64,000 nt of DNA, taken from Fundidesulfovibrio putealis DSM 16056 (lineage in GTDB: Bacteria; Desulfobacterota; Desulfovibrionia; Desulfovibrionales; Desulfovibrionaceae). Below are positions 9,305 to 18,020 of this stretch, in pieces; the first letter of the stretch is position 1; each line of letters starts with the position of its first letter. Made by a program: the position numbers and the translations under genes. The notes beneath the pieces are model-generated. The model saw nothing but the letters and a program-made list of their open reading frames with translations. It searched no databases and was not told the origin of the DNA. The stretch lies in contig NZ_AUBQ01000003.1 in the NCBI RefSeq assembly GCF_000429325.1, forward strand, positions 372,001 through 436,000, given 5' to 3'.

Positions 9305-10384
9305 TCAAATTCGGGAATACTTGAGCGCGTCCTGCTTGAACTCCTCAATCATTTCAGGGGTCAGCGAAGGCCGGAATTTGGATATCTCAGAGATGATCGC
9401 GTCCGTGGTGACCACGCACTCTTGCCTGATCTCGTATTCCTGTTCGAAAGAGCGCTGGGCGATGATCTGAAACAGCAGCTCTATGTCCGCCGGAGTGAAG
9501 TTCTGGGTCAGGCTGACGAGCAGGTCCATATCGATGTCCCTGGCGTGTATCTTGGAGGTGTAATGCTGCAAGATGGTGCGTCTCCCCTCTTCGTCCAGGG
9601 TCCCCACAGGTATGATGCAGTCGAAGCGACCTGGGCGCAGCAGCGCTGCGTCCAACTGCCGGATGTAGTTTGTCGCGCATACAAGCAGGATCTTGCTGCC
9701 CGGCTTTTTCAGCATTGGGACCTGCTTGAGAAATTCGTTGGTGATGGACCGGTCTATCCGGCTTGCCTCGTCGCGGCTGGCGGCGATTTCCTCGAATTCG
9801 TCGATGAACACCACCACTTCGTCCAATTTCCGGACTTTCTCCATGGTGGTTCGGAGATTGGCCCCGATTTTGTCCACACCGTCGGCCATAAGCAGGCTGG
9901 GTAATATTTCGATGAACCACCAGCCCAGCTTCCCGGCCATGGCTTTGACAAAGTGGGTTTTTCCCGTGCCTGGGGGGCCGAAAAAGATCAAAGACTTCGG
10001 AGGGATGACGCCATGCTTTCGGGAGAGTATCTCCTCCCGCAGGGGCAGGATGATCCGCTTGTGGACCAATTGCTTGGGTGGCTGCGTGTCCGAGAGGGTC
10101 TCCCAGGCGTCCTTCTCGATGAAGTGCGCCCCCATCTCGCCAAGCAGGTCCGCCTGCCTGTTGTGAAGTGCGTCCGTGTCCGCTTCAACACTGTCCAGGT
10201 AGTCGAGGCAGGCGGCCCGGAAGCCCACCTCCCGCGACAGTCTTTCCGACAGGATCCATTTGTGGTCCATGATCTTTTGCCACAAATCCGATGCCTTATC
10301 GTCATCGTACTTTAAACCGCTGGCGGCAAAAATCAATTCGCCGCATTCTTGAGCGTGGATGCTCTCAAGAGTGTTGTCAAACAT
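9305..10384 (-). CDS. AAA+ ATPase (CDC48/FtsH-like ATPase domain), orphan
   Basis: 359 aa from MFDNTLESIH, chosen because AGGAG lies 8 nt upstream; a frame 22 codons longer lacks an RBS. An N-terminal unique region of about 110 residues is followed by one classic AAA module: Walker A GPPGTGKT (136-143), Walker B VVFIDEFEEI (Asp195-Glu196), sensor-1 ATN (about 237-239) and the arginine-finger motif RPGRFD (250-255). No protease, membrane or substrate-binding domain is fused. Single-module AAA ATPases of this kind remodel proteins, but the client is unknown. Neighbours (ald, a Cys-rich unknown) give no clue. Confidence 0.85.
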   Translation of the reverse strand: MFDNTLESIHAQECGELIFAASGLKYDDDKASDLWQKIMDHKWILSERLSREVGFRAACLDYLDSVEADTDALHNRQADLLGEMGAHFIEKDAWETLSDTQPPKQLVHKRIILPLREEILSRKHGVIPPKSLIFFGPPGTGKTHFVKAMAGKLGWWFIEILPSLLMADGVDKIGANLRTTMEKVRKLDEVVVFIDEFEEIAASRDEASRIDRSITNEFLKQVPMLKKPGSKILLVCATNYIRQLDAALLRPGRFDCIIPVGTLDEEGRRTILQHYTSKIHARDIDMDLLVSLTQNFTPADIELLFQIIAQRSFEQEYEIRQECVVTTDAIISEISKFRPSLTPEMIEEFKQDALKYSRI

Positions 10385-10601
10385 TGTGATTCTCCTGAAA
10401 TGAAAAACGAGCCGATCCCAATGGGTCAGCTGTTCACTAGAATTATGCAAGGTAAGTAGACTGAAGAGAGGAATGGAAAATTCTTACAGTGAGTGTATGC
10501 CCGGATTAGTTGATAGTGTCAAACCAATTCGAGAAATATAAAGTCAACTAAATCAGCGTGCGTCATTGAAACAGGTCCGTGGCAGCACTTCGGGGAAAGC
10601 A

Positions 10602-11273
10602 CTATTCCGGAATGAGAAGCAGGACCCAGGCGTCCAGTATGCCAGGATCAGTGAAATCGCGAGACGAGGTGATGGTCCGGGATGCCACGGCGTGCATGGC
10701 CTCGATGAAGGCCGAGGCGGGTGCGCCGTGTTCCCGGCGCAGCGACTCCTGCACGGAGCCGCACAGGTAGTGCGCGCAGAGGGGAGACTTGAAAAGGCTC
10801 AGGGTGCAGCCGGAGCTGGAGAGACAGGAGCAGTAGCCTGGGGTCAGCGCCGACCCCTGGTCCACCCGGTGCTCATGCTCGCTGCGTTGCAGGCCGGTGA
10901 TGACGTGGGCCAGATGCATGGCGGTGTTCGTAGGGCGCGAAACCATCACGTCGGAGGGAGACAGGATGACGTGGTGGTTGGCGTTGCAGCAGCCCACGGG
11001 GGGGCGGTCGCAGGAGCCCGCGCAGATCAGGCGCACGGACGCGTCCTGGATGGCGTCCATCTGGCGCATGTACAGGGAATAGGCGATGGCCAGACGTCTG
11101 CACGTCTCGCTCACCAGTGCCAGATGGCCGCTCAGCAGTTCGATCTGGCTGGCGACTGCGGAATCAGTAAGGAAGGGATAGCAGATGGACGCGCCGCCAA
11201 GCGCGGCGAGGTCCCCGTCGATTGATTTGGGGCTTCCCTGGGAAAGGGAGTTCAGCCAGTGGTCAACCGGCAT
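10602..11273 (-). CDS. Cys-rich protein of unknown function
   Basis: 223 aa from the ATG at 11273; an in-frame TTG lies 8 codons upstream and neither start has a clear RBS. Two cysteine clusters stand out: CAGSCDRPPVGCC near the middle and YCSCLSSSGC with SPLCAHYLC further on, about ten Cys in all. These could bind a metal or an Fe-S cluster, or form disulfides. There is no signal peptide. I do not recognise the family. It stands between the AAA ATPase and dacA-like genes, all on the minus strand but with large gaps. Confidence 0.7.
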   Translation of the reverse strand: MPVDHWLNSLSQGSPKSIDGDLAALGGASICYPFLTDSAVASQIELLSGHLALVSETCRRLAIAYSLYMRQMDAIQDASVRLICAGSCDRPPVGCCNANHHVILSPSDVMVSRPTNTAMHLAHVITGLQRSEHEHRVDQGSALTPGYCSCLSSSGCTLSLFKSPLCAHYLCGSVQESLRREHGAPASAFIEAMHAVASRTITSSRDFTDPGILDAWVLLLIPE

Positions 11274-11333
11274 GGCGCCCCGGCACGATCGTGCCAAGGG
11301 CGCAGGGTGGAGCAGTTCGGGGCGTAAGCCTCA

Positions 11334-12434
11334 TCATGGCTGCTTTTTCGAAGCTTTGGAGGATTTGCCGGGCTTTGCAGGCTTTTCGGGCTTTTCCGGT
11401 TCGGCTGCCGCCTGGGAGAAGCCGTACTCCAGGAGCCGGGCCGTCTCCACCTCGCGCACGATGGGGTTGCGCGAGCCCAGCACCACGGCGATCAGGCGGG
11501 TCTTGCCGCGCTTGGCCGTGGCCGTGATGTTGTAGCCGGAGGCGCACACGAAGCCGGTTTTCAGGCCGTCCACGCCTTCGTAGCGGCCCAGCAGGGAGTT
11601 GGCGTTGCGGTGCGTGGCTCCGTGATAGGTGTGGTTGGTCATGGAGTGGATGGCCAGCGATTCCGGGAACCGCTTGAGGTAGGCGGCGGAGAGCTTGGCG
11701 ATATCGCGCGCAGTGGAGAACTGGCCGGTAGCGGGCAGCCCGTTGGGATTCTTGAAGGTGCTGCGGCTCATGCCCAGGCTTTTGGCCGTGGCGTTCATCT
11801 GCGCCACGAAGCGGCGCGAATCGCCCTTGCCCATGTACTCGGCCACGGCCACGCAGGCGTTGTTGGCCGAAACCACGCTGATGCCCTTTATTATCTCGGA
11901 AAGCGGCACCTTCTCGCCCTTGTAGAGGCTCATGGTGGAGCCGCCGGTGCGGATGGCCAGGGCACTTACAGGGATGGGGGTGTTCTCGGTGATGCGCTTC
12001 TGGGCCAGGGCTTCGCGGATGATATACAACGTCAGCACTTTGGTGATTGAGGCGGGGGGGATGCGTTCGTCGGCGTCGTGGGCGTAGTACACCTTGCCGG
12101 TGTTCATGTTCATCAGGAAGGCGGACTTGACGTTCAGATGCAGGGGGCCGGTATCGTCGCGCGCCGCGATGGGAACGGCGGCCGCAGCCTGCCTGCCTGC
12201 GCGTGATTTTTTGCCCTTCTTTCCTTTCCGGGGAGCAGGATTGTCTTCAGTCTGCTTGGATTTCGAGGACTTGGAAGATACCTGCTTCTGATGCTCGCCT
12301 TTCGCGGAGGCGGCTTGGACAGGTTCGGACTGCCACGGGAGCGAAAGCAACATGGCCAGCGCCAGGCACAACAGTCTGGCGGTGAAGCCTTTCCATTCGG
12401 ATACGACCCTCATGGCGGGTGGTATTACGTCCAT
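11334..12434 (-). CDS. D-alanyl-D-alanine carboxypeptidase (peptidase S11, PBP5-like)
   Basis: 366 aa. It has a signal peptide (LLCLALAMLLSLPW, cleavage near QAAS), a Lys/Ser-rich basic linker (about residues 45-90), then the penicillin-binding fold with SxxK motif SITK (129-132), SxN motif SAN (189-191) and KTG (292-294). The enzyme trims the terminal D-Ala from peptidoglycan stem peptides in the periplasm. The C-terminus is again Lys/Pro-rich (PEKPEKPAKPGKSSK), not the amphipathic anchor of E. coli PBP5. An alternative start at 12413 is as likely; neither has a strong RBS. Confidence 0.92.
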   Translation of the reverse strand: MDVIPPAMRVVSEWKGFTARLLCLALAMLLSLPWQSEPVQAASAKGEHQKQVSSKSSKSKQTEDNPAPRKGKKGKKSRAGRQAAAAVPIAARDDTGPLHLNVKSAFLMNMNTGKVYYAHDADERIPPASITKVLTLYIIREALAQKRITENTPIPVSALAIRTGGSTMSLYKGEKVPLSEIIKGISVVSANNACVAVAEYMGKGDSRRFVAQMNATAKSLGMSRSTFKNPNGLPATGQFSTARDIAKLSAAYLKRFPESLAIHSMTNHTYHGATHRNANSLLGRYEGVDGLKTGFVCASGYNITATAKRGKTRLIAVVLGSRNPIVREVETARLLEYGFSQAAAEPEKPEKPAKPGKSSKASKKQP

Positions 12435-12457
12435 CAGGGCTTTAGGTCAACGCGCGA

Positions 12458-13768
12458 TCAAAGCGACCTGAGTACGAAAAACCATCCGCCCCCGAAAACC
12501 AGCAGACCAAGGCACGCCGGCATCACCTGCCGCCAGAAGCGCGGCATGTCCACGCCGAAGTACTGGCAGGTCATCACCAGGCAGATGTGCAGGGGCGAGG
12601 CCATCACCCCGGCAAAGCCGCTCACCAGCGCCAGCATGGCCCAGGCCATGGCCTGGTGCTGCATGCCAAGCTGGTCCAGAAGCCCCAGCATCAGCGGGAA
12701 GGCCGCGCCCACGAAGGCCATGGTCACGCCCGCCACCATGCCCACCAGGGCCGGGACGAACACCGCAGCCGTCAACAGGGCCGCGCCGCCGCCCAGCTTC
12801 ACCAGTTCGCGCACCACCCCGGCCTCGTCCATCACCGCGTTGAAGGCGAAGATCGCGGCCACCATCACCAGGGTCTGGCGCAGCTCCTTCTGCATGAGGC
12901 TCTGCCACAAAAAGGACATCCCGGCCTTGTTCTGCGCGAACACGCACACGATGGCCGCCAGCAGCGCCCCCATGATGCCGAGCTCGAAGGAGGCGTCCGG
13001 AAACATCGCCGACACAGCCGCCTCCAGCACCAGCGAGCCCACGATGGCGATGATCATCGGCAGGCCCAGGCGAAACGCCAGGCGCAGGTCGCGTTTCGGG
13101 GCTTCTCCCGCACCGCCGTTTTGGCCTGCCAGGCCTGCCTGGGCGTCGAGCGCCGCGAGCCTCGGCCCCATGGGGCGCAGGATGAACCACCAGCCAAGCC
13201 CGAAGAACACCACCGACCCCAGGCCCGTGCTCAAAATCACCGTGGACAGCGGCAGGTTCAAAAGCCCCGCCGTCATGATGATGCCCGGATACAGCGGCCA
13301 GGACAGCTCCCACACGTGGCGGAACCAGTAGTTCACCAGGGCCATCTCGTCCTGGCTGATGCCCAGGGGCTCGCCGGTCTGGCGCACCATTGGGGCGGAG
13401 AAGGCTGCGCCGCCGGGCATGGGCAGAAGCCCTATCAGCACCGGAAAGAAGATCAGGCGCAGGCGGCGGCTGGGCAGAAAACCCGCCAGGGCGTCCATGA
13501 GCTTGAGCGACTGCCCGGTGCGTTCCAGAACGTGCGACAGCATGAGGATAAGCACCACGATCAGGGCCAGGGACACGCACTGCCAGCCCACGCTGGCTTT
13601 GGCCGCAACGCCGACCCAGGTGAGCGGACCCATGCCGAACAGGAGCGCCAGCACCAGTCCGCCCGCGAAGATGGAGGCCCCGATGCCAAGCTTCAGACGC
13701 ATGCCTGTCAGCATGCAGCCGAACGCCAGGAGAATCTTGCCGAGTGCGAATACGCCTTCCCAGATCAT
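12458..13768 (-). CDS. DUF401 family integral membrane protein (permease-like)
   Basis: 436 aa, almost entirely hydrophobic with roughly ten membrane segments. The conserved region FPVLIGLLPMPGGAAFSAPMV (with an intramembrane GLLPMPGG turn) and NYWFRHVWELSWPLYPG are typical of DUF401, a family related to anion/dicarboxylate-type transporters. The substrate is unknown. It is closely followed on the minus strand by the DD-carboxypeptidase and preceded by the Cys-cluster gene, with short spacing but no overlap. Confidence 0.85.
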   Translation of the reverse strand: MIWEGVFALGKILLAFGCMLTGMRLKLGIGASIFAGGLVLALLFGMGPLTWVGVAAKASVGWQCVSLALIVVLILMLSHVLERTGQSLKLMDALAGFLPSRRLRLIFFPVLIGLLPMPGGAAFSAPMVRQTGEPLGISQDEMALVNYWFRHVWELSWPLYPGIIMTAGLLNLPLSTVILSTGLGSVVFFGLGWWFILRPMGPRLAALDAQAGLAGQNGGAGEAPKRDLRLAFRLGLPMIIAIVGSLVLEAAVSAMFPDASFELGIMGALLAAIVCVFAQNKAGMSFLWQSLMQKELRQTLVMVAAIFAFNAVMDEAGVVRELVKLGGGAALLTAAVFVPALVGMVAGVTMAFVGAAFPLMLGLLDQLGMQHQAMAWAMLALVSGFAGVMASPLHICLVMTCQYFGVDMPRFWRQVMPACLGLLVFGGGWFFVLRSL

Positions 13769-13816
13769 GATGGGTACTTCATTTGTCCTGTTGAGGATTT
13801 GCCGCGATGGGCTGCG

Positions 13817-14398
13817 TTATAGCCTGGGCGGCCCCGCCACCAGCATCTCGGAGAGTGTCAGGTCCACGCGCGGCACCTGGTTGCGCCTGCTGCCCAGGAA
13901 TTCCATCTCCAGTTGGGCCAGCTCCTTGTAGAGCGAGGTGCGGTCCACCCGGCCGTATTCCGGGCCTTGCACCAGCTCCATGCACCTGGGGCAGCCGGGG
14001 AACTGCTGGAGCCCCGCACGGCCAATCACGACGTTGGGCACGCCGTACAAGCGGCAGATCATCATGCGGTGTTCGTACAGGCCGCACTTGCCGTCGTCGT
14101 TCACCGGGCACATCACCTTGGGGACTTCGCCGCGCGCCAGGGCCTCGCGGGTGCGCTCCACGTTCTCCTGGGCGCGCGCCAGATACTCGGCGCGCTTGTC
14201 CTCGGGCAGGGCGTTCATCCCCTCCCACAGGTAGTGCCACTCGATGTGGGTGTGGTGCTGGAAGTAGCTGACGCAGCAGTTTTGGGCGCAACCTTCGCAG
14301 GTGAAATCCGAGGGCGCGGCCTTGGAGTAGGCCTGGGCCATCTTCACGTACAGGGCGGCGAGGCGGCGCGACAGGGTGCGCTTGCTGGTGAACTTCAT
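13817..14398 (-). CDS. YkgJ-like zinc/iron-chelating cysteine-cluster protein
   Basis: 193 aa from MKFTSKRTLSRR, chosen for the GGAGG 9 nt upstream. Cysteines are arranged as CEGCAQNCC near residue 35, then MCPVNDDGKCGLYEHRMMICR near 110 and FPGCPRC near 145, the pattern of the YkgJ/CxxCxxCC family thought to bind Zn or an Fe-S cluster. The biochemical role is unknown. The RBS lies at the edge of an intergenic repeat (14407-14497), so repeat insertion may have shaped its leader. Confidence 0.8.
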   Translation of the reverse strand: MKFTSKRTLSRRLAALYVKMAQAYSKAAPSDFTCEGCAQNCCVSYFQHHTHIEWHYLWEGMNALPEDKRAEYLARAQENVERTREALARGEVPKVMCPVNDDGKCGLYEHRMMICRLYGVPNVVIGRAGLQQFPGCPRCMELVQGPEYGRVDRTSLYKELAQLEMEFLGSRRNQVPRVDLTLSEMLVAGPPRL

Positions 14399-14406
14399 CG
14401 GGGTGT

Positions 14407-14497
14407 GCCTCCGGCGGCCCGGAGGAGAACTTTTTGAAAAAAGTTCTCCTCCGGGACCTCCTCTCAAAAACTTTTAGTGGGCTTCGCGACCAGTGCG
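14407..14497. repeat. Intergenic modular repeat (family 1), copy
   Basis: Begins with GCCTCCGGCGGCC, then a long inverted repeat (GGAGGAGAACTTTTT and complement) and a tail CAAAAACTTTTAGTGGGCTTCGCG ending ...CCAGTGCG when read on from there. The copy at 17732-17823 has the same order of modules but a different stem sequence. Confidence 0.85.
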
Positions 14498-14541
14498 AAA
14501 GTGTGTCGGAAGGGCTCCACTACTGCTAATCCCGACTGAAC

Positions 14542-14898
14542 TCAATCGCCGGAATGAGGCGGGAAGACCGAATCGAGCACCTCCAGCGCGAACCGCGCCG
14601 ACACCGTGGCCGGGCCGCCGCCCATCTCGATGCCCACCTCGATAGCTTCCAGGAGCTGACGGAAGTCCGCCCCGGCGGCGGCAGCCTGCTCGATGTGCCA
14701 CTGCATGCAGGAGCGGCAGTCGATCACCACCGAGATGCCCACGGCGATCAGCTCCTTGGTCATCTTGGGCAGGTGTCCGTCGGAGTAGGCGGCGCGCTCC
14801 ATGTCCAGGAACGCGGCGTACACCGGCGATTTCAGGTCCAGAAGCCGCTTGTGGGCCTTCTTGCGGGCAAGGCTCAGGGCGCGAAGTTCCTCGTTCAT
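14542..14898 (-). CDS. AhpD-like / carboxymuconolactone decarboxylase family protein
   Basis: 118 aa from MNEELRALSLARKK with a strong RBS (GGAGGGG). The family motif DCRSCMQWHIEQAAAAG contains the CxxC with a following His, as in AhpD-type alkylhydroperoxidase proteins. The length matches single-domain members. It may reduce peroxides or act on a small organic substrate. It is transcribed divergently from a LysR regulator 145 bp away, which makes it the likely target of that regulator. Confidence 0.88.
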   Translation of the reverse strand: MNEELRALSLARKKAHKRLLDLKSPVYAAFLDMERAAYSDGHLPKMTKELIAVGISVVIDCRSCMQWHIEQAAAAGADFRQLLEAIEVGIEMGGGPATVSARFALEVLDSVFPPHSGD

Positions 14899-15043
14899 GA
14901 TCCCCTCCGGAGTTGCCGATGAACATGGTTCGGAATATCCGAATGCTGTCTGGAAATGCTCACATCTTGATGCTATCTCTATAATCGTGCAGCACGATGG
15001 ACAAGCGATTATGCATGAACCTTCGATTCGGAAAACGTGAACC

Positions 15044-15937
15044 ATGCTGGAAATGCGACTGCTCAAGACCTTCCTGGCCGTGGCCGCCGACTGCTCCTTC
15101 CGTAAGGCCGCCGAGGCGCTTCATCTGGCTCCGTCCACGGTGACGGCCCAGGTGAAGTCCCTGGAGGACGACCTGGGCTTCCCTGTTTTCGACCGCATCG
15201 GGCGGCGCGTCCTGCTCACCGAGCAGGGCAGCAGGCTCCTGGGCCACGCCCGCAGGCTGGTGGACATGGAGGCCGAGACCCGGCGCGCGCTGGGCAGCGG
15301 CGGCGACGAGTGCGGCGAATTGTCCGTTCGCATCTCCGAGAGCCTGGGCGTGCGCTGCATGCCGGACGTGCTGGCCCGCTTCCGGCAGCGTTTCCCCGAG
15401 ACGCGCCTGCACATCAGCACCGCGTCGCGCCTGGGCCTGGCCCGAGACCTGCGCCACGGTTCCACGGACCTTGGCCTGCTGCTCTCCGAGCCGTTTTCCG
15501 CAGCTGGCCTCCACGTGGAGATACTCGGGCGCGAGCGGCTGGCGGTCATCGCACCGCCGGGCTCGCCCCTGGCGGCTCTGGCGCAGGTGCGTCCCGGCGA
15601 CCTGGAGGGCACGTCGCTTTTCCTGACCCGCCACGTCTGGAGCGCGCGCAGGCTCATCGAGGAGGCCTTGCTGGAGGCGCACGTGCGCTCCGCCCCGGTG
15701 GTGGACTGCTCCAGCGTGGAGATGGTCAAGCGTTGCGTGATGGCCGGGCTCGGGGTCTCGGTGGTCCCGGCCTTCGCGGTGCGCGAGGAAGTGGCGCGAG
15801 GAGCCTTGGCATTGCTCGATTGGGCGGGCGGGCCGCTCTCGGCCCCGGTGATGCTGGTGCGCCACGAGGAGCGCTGGGTGTCCCCGGCGGTCCGGGGGTT
15901 CATGGAGGCGGTGCGGGAATACTTTGGCGCGTCCTAA
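15044..15937 (+). CDS. LysR-family transcriptional regulator
   Basis: 297 aa. The N-terminal winged helix-turn-helix (residues 1-60) contains SFRKAAEALHLAPSTVTAQV, followed by FPVFDRIGRRVLLTEQG, both typical of LysR. The remaining two-thirds is the periplasmic-binding-protein-like effector domain. It faces the AhpD-like gene across a 145-bp divergent promoter region, the usual arrangement for a LysR regulator and its target. The effector is unknown; an oxidative signal is plausible from the neighbour. Confidence 0.93.
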   Translation: MLEMRLLKTFLAVAADCSFRKAAEALHLAPSTVTAQVKSLEDDLGFPVFDRIGRRVLLTEQGSRLLGHARRLVDMEAETRRALGSGGDECGELSVRISESLGVRCMPDVLARFRQRFPETRLHISTASRLGLARDLRHGSTDLGLLLSEPFSAAGLHVEILGRERLAVIAPPGSPLAALAQVRPGDLEGTSLFLTRHVWSARRLIEEALLEAHVRSAPVVDCSSVEMVKRCVMAGLGVSVVPAFAVREEVARGALALLDWAGGPLSAPVMLVRHEERWVSPAVRGFMEAVREYFGAS

Positions 15938-17682
15938 CGGGCGACGCGCCTGAAATCGTAGCCCGAGTGGTACAGGCCGCCGTTTTCGGCCCGGACCACG
16001 CCGCCCGAGCCCGTGCCGATGCCCCCGATCACCGCCTCCTGATCCGACACCGGCGCCAGCGGGAACGACGACAGGGCCGTGGGCGCGTCCGGCATGCCCG
16101 AGGACACGCCGATCCTGGCCACAAGCAGGCCGTCCTGCTCCAAAAGTTCCAGGGACCGGTAGCTGATGCCCCGGCCCTGCTGGTCCGTGACGTACACGCC
16201 AAGCCGGTCCTTCCAGGCCTGGGGTATCGGGCGCGGGTTCATCTTTTCGAAGGGGTAGGGCATGGCGTGGCCGCGCAGCACCAGCACGTCGCGTCCCGCA
16301 GCCCTGGTGAACTCCAGGGACAAGTCCGGCATCACCCGCGTGGCCAGCCCGAAGAGCGCCTCCTTGCGCGGCAGGAAGGTCATCCGTCCCGCCTCGCCCT
16401 GCACGGGCGACAACTCAACCGTGCGGTCCCACAGCCACATCTTGAGCCCTTCCGCGTCCTGCCAGACGTTGCCCAGAAGCGAGGAGAACGTGGCATAGGC
16501 CCCGACCACCCTCGCCAGCTCGTCCGCTTTCACCGCCACGGGCAGCGGCGTGGCGGGTGCCGGGACAGGCGTGGGCTTGATTCCGGTCTTGGCCTCCAGG
16601 GCCAGGTCCAGAGCCTCGATGCCAAGTGTGGACAGGAAATGCGAGGCCTCCTGCGTGTTGGAAAGGATAACCACCCCCAGCTTCTCGCCGGGCAGCATGG
16701 CGCAGAAGGCCTGGAACGGGATGGCTGCGCCCCCGTGCCAGACCAGGGGCTGACCGCCTTTCAGATGGACGCCCGAGAGCATCCAGCCCAGGCCCATCTC
16801 GTGGCCGAAGTCCAGCGGAAGGCCGGGGAACTGCACCCGGGTCATCTCCCGGAGCGTTCCCGGCGACACCACGCCGCGCCCCTGCGCGAACACTGCGCTC
16901 AGGAAGCGGCTCATGTCCGTGACCGTGGTGAACAGCGCCCCGGTGGGCTGGTCGCGCAGGGTGGGGCGGTCAGCCTCGTGGTCGCCCTGGTAACCCTTGG
17001 CGTAGCGCGGCCAGAGCCTTGCGTTCATCACGAAGCTGGAGTCGTTCATGCCAAGCGGCCCCAGGAGCCCGTCCTGCATGGAACGCGCGAACTCCTTGCC
17101 GTCCTGCGTCTCGATCATGCGCCCAAGCAGGCTGTAGGCCACGTTGGAATAGCGGAACTCCGTGGCCGGGGCGCTGGCCAGGCTCTCGCGCGCGATCTTC
17201 GGGACGAACTGGGCCAGGGTGTCCGGGGTTTCTGTCCACATTCCGGCCACCACGTCCGTGGGCAGGCCGGAGTGGTGCGTCATGAGCATGCGGGCCGTGA
17301 TGGGCTCATCCCGGAAGCGGCTGCGCACCGAGAACTCCGGCAGCACGCGGCGCACGTCGGCGTCGATGTCCAGGCGTCCCGCCTCGCTGAGCTGCATGGC
17401 CCGCATGGACGTGAGCACCTTGGAGATGGACCCCGCGCGGTACACGGTGTCCACCGTGGCGGGAACCTTCGCGGCCTCGTCCGCGTAGCCGAAGCCGCGT
17501 GACCAGACCACGCGCTGGTCGTCCACCAGGGCGATGGACAGGCCCTTGACCTTGTTCACGGCCATTTCGCGCTTGATGGTGGCCGTCAGGCGCTTGACCA
17601 CCGGAGCGTAGGCGTCCGGCGCGGCCATCGAAGGGAGGGGCGAAAATACCAGGAGGATGAGGGCGAGGATACAGGCGTTCAT
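15934..17682 (-). CDS. Serine hydrolase, class C beta-lactamase/DD-peptidase family
   Basis: 582 aa from MNACILALIL, which gives a signal peptide ending SMA-AP. The N-terminal ~370 residues carry the active-site motifs SISK (85-88), YSN (178-180) and HGG (in VWHGGAAIPF), as in AmpC-like enzymes and many esterases or D-amino-acid peptidases. A C-terminal extension of about 200 residues is beta-rich and without a clear name. It is secreted to the periplasm or beyond. The convergent LysR gene overlaps its end by 4 bp. Resistance activity cannot be inferred from this. Confidence 0.88.
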   Translation of the reverse strand: MNACILALILLVFSPLPSMAAPDAYAPVVKRLTATIKREMAVNKVKGLSIALVDDQRVVWSRGFGYADEAAKVPATVDTVYRAGSISKVLTSMRAMQLSEAGRLDIDADVRRVLPEFSVRSRFRDEPITARMLMTHHSGLPTDVVAGMWTETPDTLAQFVPKIARESLASAPATEFRYSNVAYSLLGRMIETQDGKEFARSMQDGLLGPLGMNDSSFVMNARLWPRYAKGYQGDHEADRPTLRDQPTGALFTTVTDMSRFLSAVFAQGRGVVSPGTLREMTRVQFPGLPLDFGHEMGLGWMLSGVHLKGGQPLVWHGGAAIPFQAFCAMLPGEKLGVVILSNTQEASHFLSTLGIEALDLALEAKTGIKPTPVPAPATPLPVAVKADELARVVGAYATFSSLLGNVWQDAEGLKMWLWDRTVELSPVQGEAGRMTFLPRKEALFGLATRVMPDLSLEFTRAAGRDVLVLRGHAMPYPFEKMNPRPIPQAWKDRLGVYVTDQQGRGISYRSLELLEQDGLLVARIGVSSGMPDAPTALSSFPLAPVSDQEAVIGGIGTGSGGVVRAENGGLYHSGYDFRRVAR

Positions 17683-17731
17683 AGGGGGGACTCTAGCGCA
17701 TTTGGGGGCCGTGGGAGAAGAGGGAGAGAAT

Positions 17732-17823
17732 GCCTCCGGCGGCCAGAGAGGAAACTTTTTGGAAAAAAGTTTCCTCTCTGGACTCTCCTTCAAAAACTTT
17801 TAATGGGCTTCGCATTCCAGTGC
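17732..17823. repeat. Intergenic modular repeat (family 1), copy
   Basis: GCCTCCGGCGGCC followed by a long hairpin (CCAGAGAGGAAACTTTTT and complement) and the tail CAAAAACTTTTAATGGGCTT, ending with CCAGTGCG. It pairs closely with the copy at 14407-14497. Confidence 0.85.
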
Positions 17824-17889
17824 GGTGGAATGTCGTTATCGCGGCGGCTGAGGGCGTGGACGGGACAGCCCCAACCACCGCGTAAGTTT

Positions 17890-17975
17890 GCGAAGCTAAT
17901 TGAGGGTCCAGGGGGATCATCCCCCTGACGGGAGTGTGCAGAGCGGGCGGAGCCCTCTTTGCCCGCCGGAGGCCT
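17890..17975. repeat. Intergenic modular repeat (family 1), copy
   Basis: Contains GCGAAGCTAATTGAGGGTCC and the palindrome CAGGGGGATCATCCCCCTG, then GCGGGCGGAGCCC and CCGCCGGAGGCC. It is the inverted-module version of the same family and lies downstream of the shikimate kinase gene. Confidence 0.8.
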
Positions 17976-18020
17976 CTTCTTGTCTTCTCGCCGGGTCTGG
18001 GCGGAGCCCAGCAATCCCGC

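Noticed and set aside
15310-17502. 730-codon plus-strand frame through the LysR and serine hydrolase region
   Set aside because: It is a shadow of the LysR gene in another frame and of the serine hydrolase on the opposite strand; Arg/Gly/Ala/Pro-rich and without motifs.
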